Part shown: positions 45,591-58,909 of the stretch, piece after piece
Position numbering within the stretch: the first letter of the stretch is position 1
How the letters are laid out: every line of letters begins with the position of its first letter
Source of the DNA: Nemertoderma westbladi
Taxonomy: Eukaryota > Xenacoelomorpha > Nemertodermatida > Nemertodermatidae
Direction of reading: 5' to 3'
Assembly (NCBI GenBank): GCA_032718475.1
Contig: JAUCBJ010004350.1
Location: 94,928 to 158,927 of the forward strand
DNA length: 64,000 nucleotides
Translations under genes and position numbers: made by a program
Notes under the pieces: model-generated
What the model was told of the DNA's origin: nothing
Seen by the model: the letters and a program-made list of their open reading frames with translations, nothing else
The model's database searches: none

Positions 45591-46979
45591 TCCACGAAGC
45601 TAAGGAAAATCAACTACTTTCACTAAGAAAGATTTTCCTTAGCTGAGATGGTCTATTCATAGTGGGCTATTTTACTTGTATGAGGCAGATTTGGTTTTTT
45701 TTGACCGGTGAAAAAACTAGCCTTTAAAAGTACCCTGAAATTTTGCATGTATATACTACTCGACGAGGCGCATCTTTTGGGCCAGGTCTAATATCCAGGA
45801 AAAATCTGGTTTCCATGGCAACGGACTTCAAAAAAAGTCTATGTATTTCAAGTCAATATTTATAACTCTATTTGTAGGAAAACTATAATAGATATAAACT
45901 TGGGGTTTCGCAACACAACTATAAGGTCCATAGCAGATCCGATTGAGGCTAAATAGAAAATCCAGTTTCCTTGGCAACCGGGATAAACAGATGTTAAAAT
46001 TTATAAAATGATAATAAACTTGGGATTTCTCAACTCAACTATAAGGTCCATAGCAGAGCCGATTGAGGTTAAATAGAAATTCCAGTTACCTTGGCAACCG
46101 GGCTAAACTGATGTTAAAATTTATAAAATGTTAATTTGAAGCCTAAGGTTAATGTGTTATGTCTTGGGACCAACCCCTACCCCCACTATATGACTTATTC
46201 TGCGTCCGAATTTCATTGTTTAATTTTGCAGTTACCATGACAACCGCTGAAAACAGATGTTTTTATACAAAAATAACTCATTTGGACATAGACTTCGCGA
46301 TAAAATTTTACGAAATTGGATATGTGTTATCTGGACCACTAGTTGAAACTTTTAGTAAAACCTAAAACATTCCATAAATATCTTGTTACCATGGTAACTG
46401 GAGTTTATTAAAGTCGATATCATTCAAGTCTAAATTCAATACTCTATTTGCAGCAAAATAATGTAATAAATATAAATTTGGGGTTTTGCAAGTCATCTGT
46501 AAGGTCCATATACAATCCATTCGAGGTTAATTACACAATCCAATTACCATAGCAACAAGACTAAACAGATGTTAAAATTTCAAAAATGATAATTTGAAAC
46601 ACAAGTTAATAGTATTATGACTTGGGACCAAGACCTACCCCCATTATATGACTTATTCTGCATCCGAATTACATTGTTCTATTTTTCAGTTTCCATGACA
46701 ACCACTGCAAACAGATGCATTATGATAGAAAATCGGTAATTTGGACATAAACTACAATATTTTCTGAAACTTGGTATGTGTTATCTGAACCACAATCTGG
46801 ACTGAATCTTTTTTCAAAGGTAAAACCAACAGTTCCAGAGAATTCTAGTTTCCATGGGAATATAAGTTATTTATTGGCAAATGCTACTAAACTAGGCTAA
46901 GCAACAAACCAAATTATGGCCCTTTGTTTAATTTTCCTTAGCTTCGTGGTTGCATTTCCTTTAGGAAATGCCTTTCTAG
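45591..46979 (+). mobile_element. Helitron-like copy 3 (1389 bp)
   Basis: Complete ends. It contains an extra partial internal repeat (ATAATAAACTTGGGATTTCTC near 46,010). It is joined at its 3' end to the next copy with no spacer. Confidence 0.8.
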
Positions 46980-48232
46980 TCCACGAAGCTAAGGAAAATC
47001 AACTACTTTCGCTAAGAAAGATTTTCCTTAGCTGAGATGGTCTATTCATAGTGGGCTGTTTTACTTGTATGGAGCAGATTTAGTGTTTTTTGATAGGTGA
47101 AAAAACTAGCCTTTAAAAGTAACCTAAAATTTTGCATGTATATACAACTCATCAAGGCGCGTCGTGTGGGATGGGTCTCATATGCAGGAAAAATCTGGTT
47201 TCCATGGCAACGGACTTAGAAAAAAGTCTATGTATTTCAAGTCAATATTTGTAACTCTATTTGTAGGAAAACTATAATACATATAAACTTGGGGTTTCTC
47301 AACACAACTATAAGGTCCATAGCAGAGCCGATTGAGGTTAAATAGAAAATCCAGTTACCTTGGCAACCGGGCTAAACAGATGTTAAAATTTTTAAAATGT
47401 TAATTTGAAGCCTAAGGTTAAGGTGTGATGACTTGGGACCAATCCCTACCCCCACTATATAACTTATTCTGCGTCCGAATTTGATTGTTCTATTTTGCAG
47501 TTACCATGACAACCGCTGAAAACAGATGTTTTTATACAAAAATTATTCATTTGGACATAGACTTCACGATAAAATTTTACAAAACTGGGTATGTGTTATC
47601 TGGACCACTAGTTGGAACTTTTAGTGAAACTCAAAACATTCCAGAAATATCTAGTTACCATGGTAACTGGAGCTTATTAAAGTCAATATCATTCAAGTCT
47701 ATATTTTTAACCCTTGTTTGTAGGAAAACTGTATTAGATATAAATATTGGGTTTCCCAACTCAACTATAAGGAAGGTCCTTAGAGGAGCCAATTGTGGTT
47801 AATTAGAAAATCCAGTTACCTTGGTAACCAGGCTAAACAGATGATATAATTTAAAAAATTATAATTAGAAACACAAGTTAAAGGCATTATGACTTGGGAC
47901 CAACCCCTACCACCATAATATCACTTATTCTGCATCCAATCTACGTTGTTCTATTTGCCAGTTACCTTGACAACCACTGCAAACAGACTTTTTAACAAAT
48001 TAATAATTAATTTTGCACATAAACTACTCAATGAAGCTTCCTTGGAGTCGATGTGTCACCTGGAACCACAAACTAGATCTTAATGTAAAACTCTGCATTT
48101 CTAGAAAAGTCCAGTTACCTTGGCAATACCGGGAGTTCTTTTAACTCGGTAAATCAATGAACTGATGAGTCAAAGAGTGTTTAATTTTCCTTAGCTTCGT
48201 GGTTGCATTTCCTTTAGGAAATGCCTTTCTAG
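46980..48232 (+). mobile_element. Helitron-like copy 4 (1253 bp)
   Basis: Complete ends; it starts at the very base after copy 3 ends. It is repeated almost exactly at 54,241-55,493. Its third internal monomer differs from that of the other copies. Confidence 0.8.
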
Positions 48233-48328
48233 TAAAATTTATAAAATGATAATTTGAAGCACAATTTAATAGTATTATGACTTGGGACCAAGACCTACCC
48301 CCACTATATGACTTATTCTGCATCCGAG

Positions 48329-49591
48329 TCCACGAAGCTAAGGAAAATCAACTACTTTCGCTAAGAAAGATTTTCCTTAGCTGAGATGGTCTATTCATAG
48401 TGGGCTATTTTACTTGTGTGAGGCAGATTTGGGGTTTTTTGATAGGCGAAAAAACTAGCCTTTAAAAGTACCCTGAAATTTTGCATGTATATACTACTCG
48501 GCGAGGCGCATCTTTTGGGCCGGGTCTCATATCCAGGAAAAATCTGGTTTCCATGGCAACGGACTTCAAAAAAAGTCTATGTATTTCAAGTCAATATTTA
48601 TAACTCTATTTGTAGGAAAACTATAATAGATTTAAACTTGGGGTTTTGCAACACAACTATAAGGTCCATAGCAGATCCGATTGAGGCTAAATAGAAAATC
48701 CAGTTACGTTGGCAACCGGGATAAACAGATGTTAAAATTTATAAAATGATAATTTGAGGCCTAAGGGCAAGGTGTTATGACTTGAGACCAACCCCTACCC
48801 CCACTATATAACTTATTCTGCATCCGAATTACATTGTTCTATTTTTCAGTTACCATGACAACAGCCGAAAACAGATGTTTTTATACAAAAATTATTCATT
48901 TGGACATAGACTTCGCGATAAAATTTTACAAAACTGGGTATGTGTTATCTGCACCACTAGTTGGAACTTTTAGTGAAACTTAAATCATTCCAGAAATTTA
49001 GTTACCATGGTAACTGTAGTTTTTTAAACTCTATATCATTCAAGTCTATATTGATAACTCTATTTCTAGCAAAACTGTAATATATATAAACTTGGGGTTT
49101 TGTAACTCATCTATAAGGTCCATATACAAGCCGTTCGAAGTTAATTAGAAAATCCATTTACCATAGCAACAAGAGTAAACAGATGTTAAAATTAATAAAA
49201 TGATAATTTGAAGCACAATTTAATAGTATTATGACTTGGGACCAACACCTACCCCCACTATATGACTTATTCTGCATCCGAATTACATTGTTCTATTTTT
49301 CAGTTTCCATGACAACCACTGCAAACAGATGCATTTTGATAGAAAATCTGTAATTTGGACATAAACTACAATATTTTCTGAAACTCGATGTGTTATCTGA
49401 AAAACAATCTGGACTGAATCTTTTTTCAAAGGTAAAACCAACAGTTCCAGAGAACTCTAGTTTCCATGGGAATAGAAGTTATTTATTGGCAAATGCTACT
49501 AAACTAGGCTAAGCAACGAACCAAATTGTGGCCGTTTGTTTAATTTTCCTTAGCTTCGTGGTTGCATTTCCTTTAGGAAATGCCTTTCTAG
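48329..49591 (+). mobile_element. Helitron-like copy 5 (1263 bp), nested
   Basis: Inserted in copy 1 between CATCCGAG and TTACATTG. The matching site in the second block (55,589/55,590) is empty, so this insertion came after the block duplication or was lost there. Confidence 0.82.
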
Positions 49592-49648
49592 TTACATTGA
49601 TCTATTTTTCAGTTCTCATGACAACCACTGCAAACAGATGCATTTTGA

Positions 49649-50912
49649 TCCACGAAGCTAAGGAAAATCAACTACTTTCGCTAAGAAAGATTTTCCTTAG
49701 CTGAGATGGTCTATTCATAGTGGGCTATTTTACTTGTATGAGGCAGATTTGGTTTTTTTTGACCGGTGAAAAAACTAGCCTTTAAAAGTACCCTGAAATT
49801 TTGCATGTATATACTACTCGTCGAGGCGCATCTTTTGGGCCGGGTCTAATATCCAGGAAAAATCTGGTTTCCATGGCAACGGACTTCAAAAAAATCTATG
49901 TATTTCAAGTCAATATTTATAACTCTATTTGTAGGAAAACTATAATAGATATAAACTTGGGGTTTCGCAACACAACTATAAGGTCCATAGCAGATCCGAT
50001 TGAGGCTAAATAGAAAATCCAGTTTCCTTGGCAACCGGGATAAACAGATGTTAAAATTTATAAAATGTTAATTTGAGGTCTAAGGGCAAGGTGTTATGAC
50101 TTGGGACCAACCCCTACCCCCACTATATAACTTATTCTGCATCCGAATTACATTGTTCTATTTTTCAGTTACCATGACAACCGCTGAAAACAGATGTTTT
50201 TATTCAAACCTTATTCATTTGGACATAGATTTCACGATAAAATTTTACAAAACTGGGTATGTGTTATCTGGACCACTAGTTGGAACTTTTAGTGAAACTC
50301 AAATTATTCCAGAAATTTAGTTACCATGGTAACTGAAGTTTATTAAACTCGATATCATTCAAATCTATATTGATAACTCTATTTGTAGCAAAACTGTAAT
50401 ATATATAAACTTGGGGTTTTGCAACTCATCTATAAGATCCATATCCAAGCCGTTTGAGGTTAATTAGAAAATACAGTTACCATAGCAACAAGTCTAAACA
50501 GATGTTAAAATTTATAAAATGATAATTTGAAGCACAAGTTAATAGTATTATAACTTGGGACTAACCCCTACCCCCACTATATGACTTATTCTGCATCCGA
50601 ATTACATTGTTCTATTTTTCAGTTTCCATGACAATCACTGCAAACAGATGCATTTTGATAGAAAATCGGTAATTTGGACATAAACTACAATATTTTCTGA
50701 AACTCAGTATGTGTTATCTGAACCACAATCTGTACTGAATTTTTTTTCAAAAGTTAAAGCAACAGTTCCAGAGAACTCTAGTTTCCATGGGAATAGAAGT
50801 TAATTATTGACAATTGCTACTAAACGAGGCTAAGCAACGAACCAAAGTCTGGCCGTTTGTTTAATTTTCCTTAGCTTCGTGGTTGCATTTCCTTTAGGAA
50901 ATGCCTTTCTAG
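49649..50912 (+). mobile_element. Helitron-like copy 6 (1264 bp), nested
   Basis: Inserted in copy 1 between CATTTTGA and TATAAAATC. The same insertion is present at 55,647-56,910, so it is older than the block duplication. Confidence 0.82.
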
Positions 50913-52041
50913 TATAAAATCGGTAATTTGGACATAAACTACAATATTTTCTGAAACTTGGTATGTGTTATCTGAACCACAATCTGGACTGAATCTTTTT
51001 TCAAAGGTAAAACCAACAGTTCCAGAGAACTCTAGTTTCCATGGGAATATAAGTTATTTATTGGCAAATGAACTAGGTTAAAAGCAACAAACCAAATTGT
51101 GGCCCTTTGTTTAATTTTCCTTAGCTTCGTGGTTGCATTTCCTTTAGGAAATGCCTTTCTAGTTTATCCACGAAGCTAAGGAAAATCAACTACTTTCGCT
51201 AAGAAAGCTTAACGCTCAACGACTTTCGCTTAGCTGAGATGGTCTATTCATAGTGGGCTATTTTACTTGTATGGAGCAGATTTGGTTTTTTTTGACCGGT
51301 GAAAAAACTAGCCTTTAAAAGTACCCTGAAATTTTGCATGTATATACTACTCGACGAGGCGCATCTTTTGGGCCGGGTCTCATATGCAGGAAAAATCTGG
51401 TTTCCATGGCAACGGACTTCAAAAAAAGTCTATGTATTTCAAGTCAATATTTATAACTCTATTTGTAGGAAAACTATAATAGATATAAACTTGGGGTTTC
51501 TCAACTCAACTATAAGGTCCGCAGCAGAGCCGATTGAGGTTGAATAGAAAATCCAGTTACCTTGGCAACCGGGCTAAACAGATGTTAAAATTTATAAAAT
51601 GTTAATTTGAAGCCTAAGGTTAAGGTGTTATGTCTTGGGACCAACCCCTACCCCCACTATATAACTTATTCTGCGTCCGAATTTCATTGTTTAATTTTGC
51701 AGTTACCATGACAACCGCTGAAAACAGATGTTTCTATGCAAAAATTACTCATTTGGACATAGACTTCATTATAAAATTTTATGAAAATGGGTATGTGTTA
51801 CTGGACCACTAGTTGGAAATTTTAGTGAAACTCAAACATTCCAGAAATATATAGATACCATGGTAACTGGAGTTTATTAAAGTCTATATCATTCAAGTCT
51901 AAATTCAATACACTATTTCTAGCAAAATGATGTAATATATATAAATTTGGGGTTTTGCAACTCATTTATAAGATCCATATACAAGCCGTTCGAGGTTAAT
52001 TACACAATCCAGTTACCATAGCAACAAGACTAAACAGATGT

Positions 52042-53429
52042 TCCACGAAGCTAAGGAAAATCAACTACTTTCACTAAGAAAGATTTTCCTTAGCTGAGAT
52101 GGTCTATTCATAGTGGGCTATTTTACTTGTATGAGGCAGATTTGGTTTTTTTTGACCGGTGAAAAAACTAGCCTTTAAAAGTACCCTGAAATTTTGCATG
52201 TATATACTACTCGACGAGGCGCATCTTTTGGGCCAGGTCTAATATCCAGGAAAAATCTGGTTTCCATGGCAACGGACTTCAAAAAAAGTCTATGTATTTC
52301 AAGTCAATATTTATAACTCTATTTGTAGGAAAACTATAATAGATATAAACTTGGGGTTTCGCAACACAACTATAAGGTCCATAGCAGATCCGATTGAGGC
52401 TAAATAGAAAATCCAGTTTCCTTGGCAACCGGGCTAAACAGATGTTAAAATTTATAAAATGATAATAAACTTGGGATTTCTCAACTCAACTATAAGGTCC
52501 ATAGCAGAGCCGATTGAGGTTAAATAGAAATTCCAGTTACCTTGGCAACCGGGCTAAACTGATGTTAAAATTTATAAAATGTTAATTTGAAGCCTAAGGT
52601 TAATGTGTTATGTCTTTGGACCAACCCCTACCCCCACTATATGACTTATTCTGCGTCCGAATTTCATTGTTTAATTTTGCAGTTACCATGACAACCGCTG
52701 AAAACAGATGTTTTTATACAAAATAACTCATTTGGACATAGACTTCGCGATAAAATTTTACGAAATTGGATATGTGTTATCTGGACCACTAGTTGAAACT
52801 TTTAGTAAAACCTAAAACATTCCATAAATATCTTGTTACCATGGTAACTGGAGTTTATTAAAGTCGATATCATTCAAGTCTAAATTCAATACTCTATTTG
52901 CAGCAAAATAATGTAATAAATATAAATTTGGGGTTTTGCAAGTCATCTGTAAGGTCCATATACAATCCATTCGAGGTTAATTACACAATCCAATTACCAT
53001 AGCAACAAGACTAAACAGATGTTAAAATTTCTAAAATGATAATTTGAAACACAAGTTAATAGTATTATGACTTGGGACCAAGACCTACCCCCATTATATG
53101 ACTTATTCTGCATCCGAATTACATTGTTCTATTTTTCAGTTTCCATGACAACCACTGCAAACAGATGCATTATGATAGAAAATCGGTAATTTGGACATAA
53201 ACTACAATATTTTCTGAAACTTGGTATGTGTTATCTGAACCACAATCTGGACTGAATCTTTTTTCAAAGGTAAAACCAACAGTTCCAGAGAATTCTAGTT
53301 TCCATGGGAATATAAGTTATTTATTGGCAAATGCTACTAAACTAGGCTAAGCAACAAACCAAATTATGGCCCTTTGTTTAATTTTCCTTAGCTTCGTGGT
53401 TGCATTTCCTTTAGGAAATGCCTTTCTAG
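52042..53429 (+). mobile_element. Helitron-like copy 8 (1388 bp), nested
   Basis: The counterpart of copy 3, inserted in copy 7 after CAGATGT; joined to the next copy without spacer. Confidence 0.8.
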
Positions 53430-54240
53430 TCCACGAAGCTAAGGAAAATCAACTACTTTCGCTAAGAAAGATTTTCCTTAGCTGAGATGGTCTATTCATA
53501 GTGGGCTGTTTTACTTGTATGGAGCAGATTTAGTGTTTTTTGATAGGTGAAAAAACTAGCCTTTAAAAGTAACCTAAAATTTTGCATGTATATACAACTC
53601 ATCAAGGCGCGTCGTGTGGGATGGGTCTCATATGCAGGAAAAATCTGGTTTCCATGGCAACGGACTTCAAAAAAAGTCTATGTATTTCAAGTCAATATTT
53701 ATAACTCTATTTGTAGGAAAACTATAATAGATATAAACTTGGGGTTTCGCAACACAACTATAAGGTCCATAGCAGAGCCGATTGAGGTTAAATAGAAATT
53801 CCAGTTACCTTGGCAACCGGGCTAAACTGATGTTAAAATTTATAAAATGTTAATTTGAAGCCTAAGGTTAATGTGTTATGACTTGGGACCAAGACCTACC
53901 CCCATTATATGACTTATTCTGCATCCGAATTACATTGTTCTATTTTTCAGTTTCCATGACAACCACTGCAAACAGATGCATTATGATAGAAAATCGGTAA
54001 TTTGGACATAAACTACAATATTTTCTGAAACTTGGTATGTGTTATCTGAACCACAATCTGGACTGAATCTTTTTTCAAAGGTAAAACCAACAGTTCCAGA
54101 GAATTCTAGTTTCCATGGGAATATAAGTTATTTATTGGCAAATGCTACTAAACTAGGCTAAGCAACAAACCAAATTATGGCCCTTTGTTTAATTTTCCTT
54201 AGCTTCGTGGTTGCATTTCCTTTAGGAAATGCCTTTCTAG
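53430..54240 (+). mobile_element. Helitron-like copy 9 (811 bp, internally deleted)
   Basis: Complete ends but only about two internal monomers. It has no counterpart in the first block. It is joined to its neighbours on both sides without spacer. Confidence 0.8.
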
Positions 54241-55493
54241 TCCACGAAGCTAAGGAAAATCAACTACTTTCGCTAAGAAAGATTTTCCTTAGCTGAGATG
54301 GTCTATTCATAGTGGGCTGTTTTACTTGTATGGAGCAGATTTAGTGTTTTTTGATAGGTGAAAAAACTAGCCTTTAAAAGTAACCTAAAATTTTGCATGT
54401 ATATACAACTCATCAAGGCGCGTCGTGTGGGATGGGTCTCATATGCAGGAAAAATCTGGTTTCCATGGCAACGGACTTAGAAAAAAGTCTATGTATTTCA
54501 AGTCAATATTTGTAACTCTATTTGTAGGAAAACTATAATACATATAAACTTGGGGTTTCTCAACACAACTATAAGGTCCATAGCAGAGCCGATTGAGGTT
54601 AAATAGAAAATCCAGTTACCTTGGCAACCGGGCTAAACAGATGTTAAAATTTTTAAAATGTTAATTTGAAGCCTAAGGTTAAGGTGTGATGACTTGGGAC
54701 CAATCCCTACCCCCACTATATAACTTATTCTGCGTCCGAATTTGATTGTTCTATTTTGCAGTTACCATGACAACCGCTGAAAACAGATGTTTTTATACAA
54801 AAATTATTCATTTGGACATAGACTTCACGATAAAATTTTACAAAACTGGGTATGTGTTATCTGGACCACTAGTTGGAACTTTTAGTGAAACTCAAAACAT
54901 TCCAGAAATATCTAGTTACCATGGTAACTGGAGCTTATTAAAGTCAATATCATTCAAGTCTATATTTTTAACCCTTGTTTGTAGGAAAACTGTATTAGAT
55001 ATAAATATTGGGTTTCCCAACTCAACTATAAGGAAGGTCCTTAGAGGAGCCAATTGTGGTTAATTAGAAAATCCAGTTACCTTGGTAACCAGGCTAAACA
55101 GATGATATAATTTAAAAAATTATAATTAGAAACACAAGTTAAAGGCATTATGACTTGGGACCAACCCCTACCACCATAATATCACTTATTCTGCATCCAA
55201 TCTACGTTGTTCTATTTGCCAGTTACCTTGACAACCACTGCAAACAGACTTTTTAACAAATTAATAATTAATTTTGCACATAAACTACTCAATGAAGCTT
55301 CCTTGGAGTCGATGTGTCACCTGGAACCACAAACTAGATCTTAATGTAAAACTCTGCATTTCTAGAAAAGTCCAGTTACCTTGGCAATACCGGGAGTTCT
55401 TTTAACTCGGTAAATCAATGAACTGATGAGTCAAAGAGTGTTTAATTTTCCTTAGCTTCGTGGTTGCATTTCCTTTAGGAAATGCCTTTCTAG
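54241..55493 (+). mobile_element. Helitron-like copy 10 (1253 bp)
   Basis: The counterpart of copy 4 with almost no difference. Small ORFs inside (for example at 54,746) are shared with copy 4 but have no coding signs. Confidence 0.8.
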
Positions 55494-55646
55494 TAAAATT
55501 TATAAAATGATAATTTGAAGCACAATTTAATAGTATTATGACTTGGGACCAAGACCTACCCCCACTATATGACTTATTCTGCATCCGAGTTACATTGATC
55601 TATTTTTCAGTTCTCATGACAACCACTGCAAACAGATGCATTTTGA

Positions 55647-56910
55647 TCCACGAAGCTAAGGAAAATCAACTACTTTCGCTAAGAAAGATTTTCCTTAGCT
55701 GAGATGGTCTATTCATAGTGGGCTATTTTACTTGTATGAGGCAGATTTGGTTTTTTTTGACCGGTGAAAAAACTAGCCTTTAAAAGTACCCTGAAATTTT
55801 GCATGTATATACTACTCGTCGAGGCGCATCTTTTGGGCCGGGTCTAATATCCAGGAAAAATCTGGTTTCCATGGCAACGGACTTCAAAAAAATCTATGTA
55901 TTTCAAGTCAATATTTATAACTCTATTTGTAGGAAAACTATAATAGATATAAACTTGGGGTTTCGCAACACAACTATAAGGTCCATAGCAGATCCGATTG
56001 AGGCTAAATAGAAAATCCAGTTTCCTTGGCAACCGGGATAAACAGATGTTAAAATTTATAAAATGTTAATTTGAGGTCTAAGGGCAAGGTGTTATGACTT
56101 GGGACCAACCCCTACCCCCACTATATAACTTATTCTGCATCCGAATTACATTGTTCTATTTTTCAGTTACCATGACAACCGCTGAAAACAGATGTTTTTA
56201 TTCAAACCTTATTCATTTGGACATAGATTTCACGATAAAATTTTACAAAACTGGGTATGTGTTATCTGGACCACTAGTTGGAACTTTTAGTGAAACTCAA
56301 ATTATTCCAGAAATTTAGTTACCATGGTAACTGAAGTTTATTAAACTCGATATCATTCAAATCTATATTGATAACTCTATTTGTAGCAAAACTGTAATAT
56401 ATATAAACTTGGGGTTTTGCAACTCATCTATAAGATCCATATCCAAGCCGTTTGAGGTTAATTAGAAAATACAGTTACCATAGCAACAAGTCTAAACAGA
56501 TGTTAAAATTTATAAAATGATAATTTGAAGCACAAGTTAATAGTATTATAACTTGGGACTAACCCCTACCCCCACTATATGACTTATTCTGCATCCGAAT
56601 TACATTGTTCTATTTTTCAGTTTCCATGACAATCACTGCAAACAGATGCATTTTGATAGAAAATCGGTAATTTGGACATAAACTACAATATTTTCTGAAA
56701 CTCAGTATGTGTTATCTGAACCACAATCTGTACTGAATTTTTTTTCAAAAGTTAAAGCAACAGTTCCAGAGAACTCTAGTTTCCATGGGAATAGAAGTTA
56801 ATTATTGACAATTGCTACTAAACGAGGCTAAGCAACGAACCAAAGTCTGGCCGTTTGTTTAATTTTCCTTAGCTTCGTGGTTGCATTTCCTTTAGGAAAT
56901 GCCTTTCTAG
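55647..56910 (+). mobile_element. Helitron-like copy 11 (1264 bp), nested
   Basis: The counterpart of copy 6, at the same position within the outer copy. Confidence 0.82.
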
Positions 56911-57164
56911 TATAAAATCGGTAATTTGGACATAAACTACAATATTTTCTGAAACTTGGTATGTGTTATCTGAACCACAATCTGGACTGAATCTTTTTTC
57001 AAAGGTAAAACCAACAGTTCCAGAGAACTCTAGTTTCCATGGGAATATAAGTTATTTATTGGCAAATGAACTAGGTTAAAAGCAACAAACCAAATTGTGG
57101 CCCTTTGTTTAATTTTCCTTAGCTTCGTGGTTGCATTTCCTTTAGGAAATGCCTTTCTAGTTTA

Positions 57165-58442
57165 TCCACGAAGCTAAGGAAAATCAACTACTTTCGCTAA
57201 GAAAGCTTAACGCTCAACGACTTTCGCTTAGCTGAGATGGTCTATTCATAGTGGGCTATTTTACTTGTATGGAGCAGATTTGGTTTTTTTTGACCGGTGA
57301 AAAAACTAGCCTTTAAAAGTACCCTGAAATTTTGCATGTATATACTACTCGACGAGGCGCATCTTTTGGGCCGGGTCTCATATGCAGGAAAAATCTGGTT
57401 TCCATGGCAACGGACTTCAAAAAAAGTCTATGTATTTCAAGTCAATATTTATAACTCTATTTGTAGGAAAACTATAATAGATATAAACTTGGGGTTTCTC
57501 AACTCAACTATAAGGTCCGCAGCAGAGCCGATTGAGGTTGAATAGAAAATCCAGTTACCTTGGCAACCGGGCTAAACAGATGTTAAAATTTATAAAATGT
57601 TAATTTGAAGCCTAAGGTTAAGGTGTTATGTCTTGGGACCAACCCCTACCCCCACTATATAACTTATTCTGCGTCCGAATTTCATTGTTTAATTTTGCAG
57701 TTACCATGACAACCGCTGAAAACAGATGTTTCTATGCAAAAATTACTCATTTGGACATAGACTTCATTATAAAATTTTATGAAAATGGGTATGTGTTACT
57801 GGACCACTAGTTGGAAATTTTAGTGAAACTCAAACATTCCAGAAATATATAGATACCATGGTAACTGGAGTTTATTAAAGTCTATATCATTCAAGTCTAA
57901 ATTCAATACACTATTTCTAGCAAAATGATGTAATATATATAAATTTGGGGTTTTGCAACTCATTTATAAGATCCATATACAAGCCGTTCGAGGTTAATTA
58001 CACAATCCAGTTACCATAGCAACAAGACTAAACAGATGTTAAAATTTATAAAATGATAATTTGAAGCACAATTTAATAGTATTATGACTTGGGACCAAGA
58101 CCTACCCCCACTATATGACTTATTCTGCATCCGAGTTAAATTGATCTATTTTTCAGTTCTCATGACAACCACTGCAAACAGATGCATTTTGATATAAAAT
58201 CGGTAATTTGGACATAAACTACAATATTTTCTGAAACTTGGTATGTGTTATCTGAACCACAATCTGGACTGAATCTTTTTTCAAAGGTAAAACCAACAGT
58301 TCCAGAGAACTCTAGTTTCCATGGGAATATAAGTTATTTATTGGCAAATGAACTAGGTTAAAAGCAACAAACCAAATTGTGGCCCTTTGTTTAATTTTCC
58401 TTAGCTTCGTGGTTGCATTTCCTTTAGGAAATGCCTTTCTAG
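57165..58442 (+). mobile_element. Helitron-like copy 12 (1278 bp, undivided reference copy)
   Basis: The only outer-type copy without insertions; it shows all four empty target sites. Internally it holds diverged monomers of about 457 bp, each with CAGATGTTAAAATTTATAAA, TTGGGACCAACCCCTACCCC and CATGACAACC. Confidence 0.85.
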
Positions 58443-58777
58443 TATGACTTATTCTGCATCCGAATTACATTGTTCTATTTTTCAGTTTCCATGACAACCA
58501 CTGCAAACAGATGCATTTTGATAGAAAATCTGTAATTTGGACATAAACTACAATATTTTCTGAAACTCGATGTGTTATCTGAAAAACAATCTGGACTGAA
58601 TCTTTTTTCAAAGGTAAAACCAACCGTTCCAGAGAACTCTAGTTTCCATGGGAATAGAAGTTATTTATTGGCAAATGCTACTAAACTAGGCTAAGCAACG
58701 AACCAAATTGTGGCCGTTTGTTTAATTTTCCTTAGCTTCGTTCGTGGTTGCATTTCCTTTAGGAAATGCCTTTCTAG
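58443..58777 (+). mobile_element. Helitron-like copy 13, 3' part only
   Basis: Starts at TATGACTTATTCTGC and runs to a complete 3' end, with a duplicated TTCG in the terminal stem. Its 3' flank is the satellite (TAATGTGTTC). The 5' part is missing or is represented by the 5' end at 43,440. Confidence 0.7.
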
Positions 58778-58909
58778 TAATGTGTTCTATCTTGTAAAAG
58801 TGGTCGCTCTCCACTACTGTGGTGTATCAACAACCAGAGAGAATAATGTGTTCTATCTTGTAAAAGTGGCCGATCTCCACTACAGTGGTTTATCAACAAC
58901 CAGAGAGAA
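58778..58909. repeat. Two units of the 66-bp satellite between Helitron-like insertions
   Basis: Exactly 132 bp. It carries the CAGTGGTTTATC variant also seen at 38,103 and 38,643, linking it to the main array. Confidence 0.95.

Larger units (their letters stand above)
43440..51162 (+). mobile_element. Helitron-like copy 1 (outer, 1263 bp split by nested copies)
   Basis: Its own sequence is 43,440-44,299, 48,233-48,328, 49,592-49,648 and 50,913-51,162, which sums to 1263 bp. It equals the undivided copy at 57,165-58,442 (1278 bp) except for a 15-bp longer 5' hairpin there. Its 5' flank is the 66-bp satellite. Confidence 0.8.
51167..57160 (+). mobile_element. Helitron-like copy 7 (outer, 1278 bp split by nested copies)
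   Basis: Own parts 51,167-52,041, 55,494-55,646 and 56,911-57,160 add up to 1278 bp, exactly the length of the undivided copy 12. Its 5' hairpin has the longer variant with CTTAACGCTCAACG. It is separated from copies 1 and 12 by TTTA. Confidence 0.82.
43440..58777 (+). mobile_element. Nested and concatenated cluster of non-autonomous Helitron/Helentron-like elements
   Basis: Twelve 5' ends (TCCACGAAGCTAAGGAAAAT) and thirteen 3' ends (GCATTTCCTTTAGGAAATGC hairpin, then CTTTCTAG) lie in this block. The block is inserted in the 66-bp satellite between AGAGAGAA and TAATG. The 5' end and a subterminal stretch near the 3' end are inverted copies (CCACGAAGCTAAGGAAAAT / ATTTTCCTTAGCTTCGTGG), followed by the 3' hairpin. 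This asymmetric inverted-repeat layout with a 3' hairpin and CTAG end, without target duplication, fits Helentron/Helitron2-type elements. No Rep or helicase ORF is present. Confidence 0.85.

Noticed and set aside
47485-47802. 105-codon ORF, repeated at 54,746, and similar small ORFs in the Helitron-like copies
   Set aside because: They vary between copies, are broken in most, and carry no Rep, helicase or other motif.
48162-48169. CTGATGAG, a possible hammerhead core, also at 55,423
   Set aside because: No stem II followed by GAAA and no matching stem I; chance match inside a Helitron-like copy.
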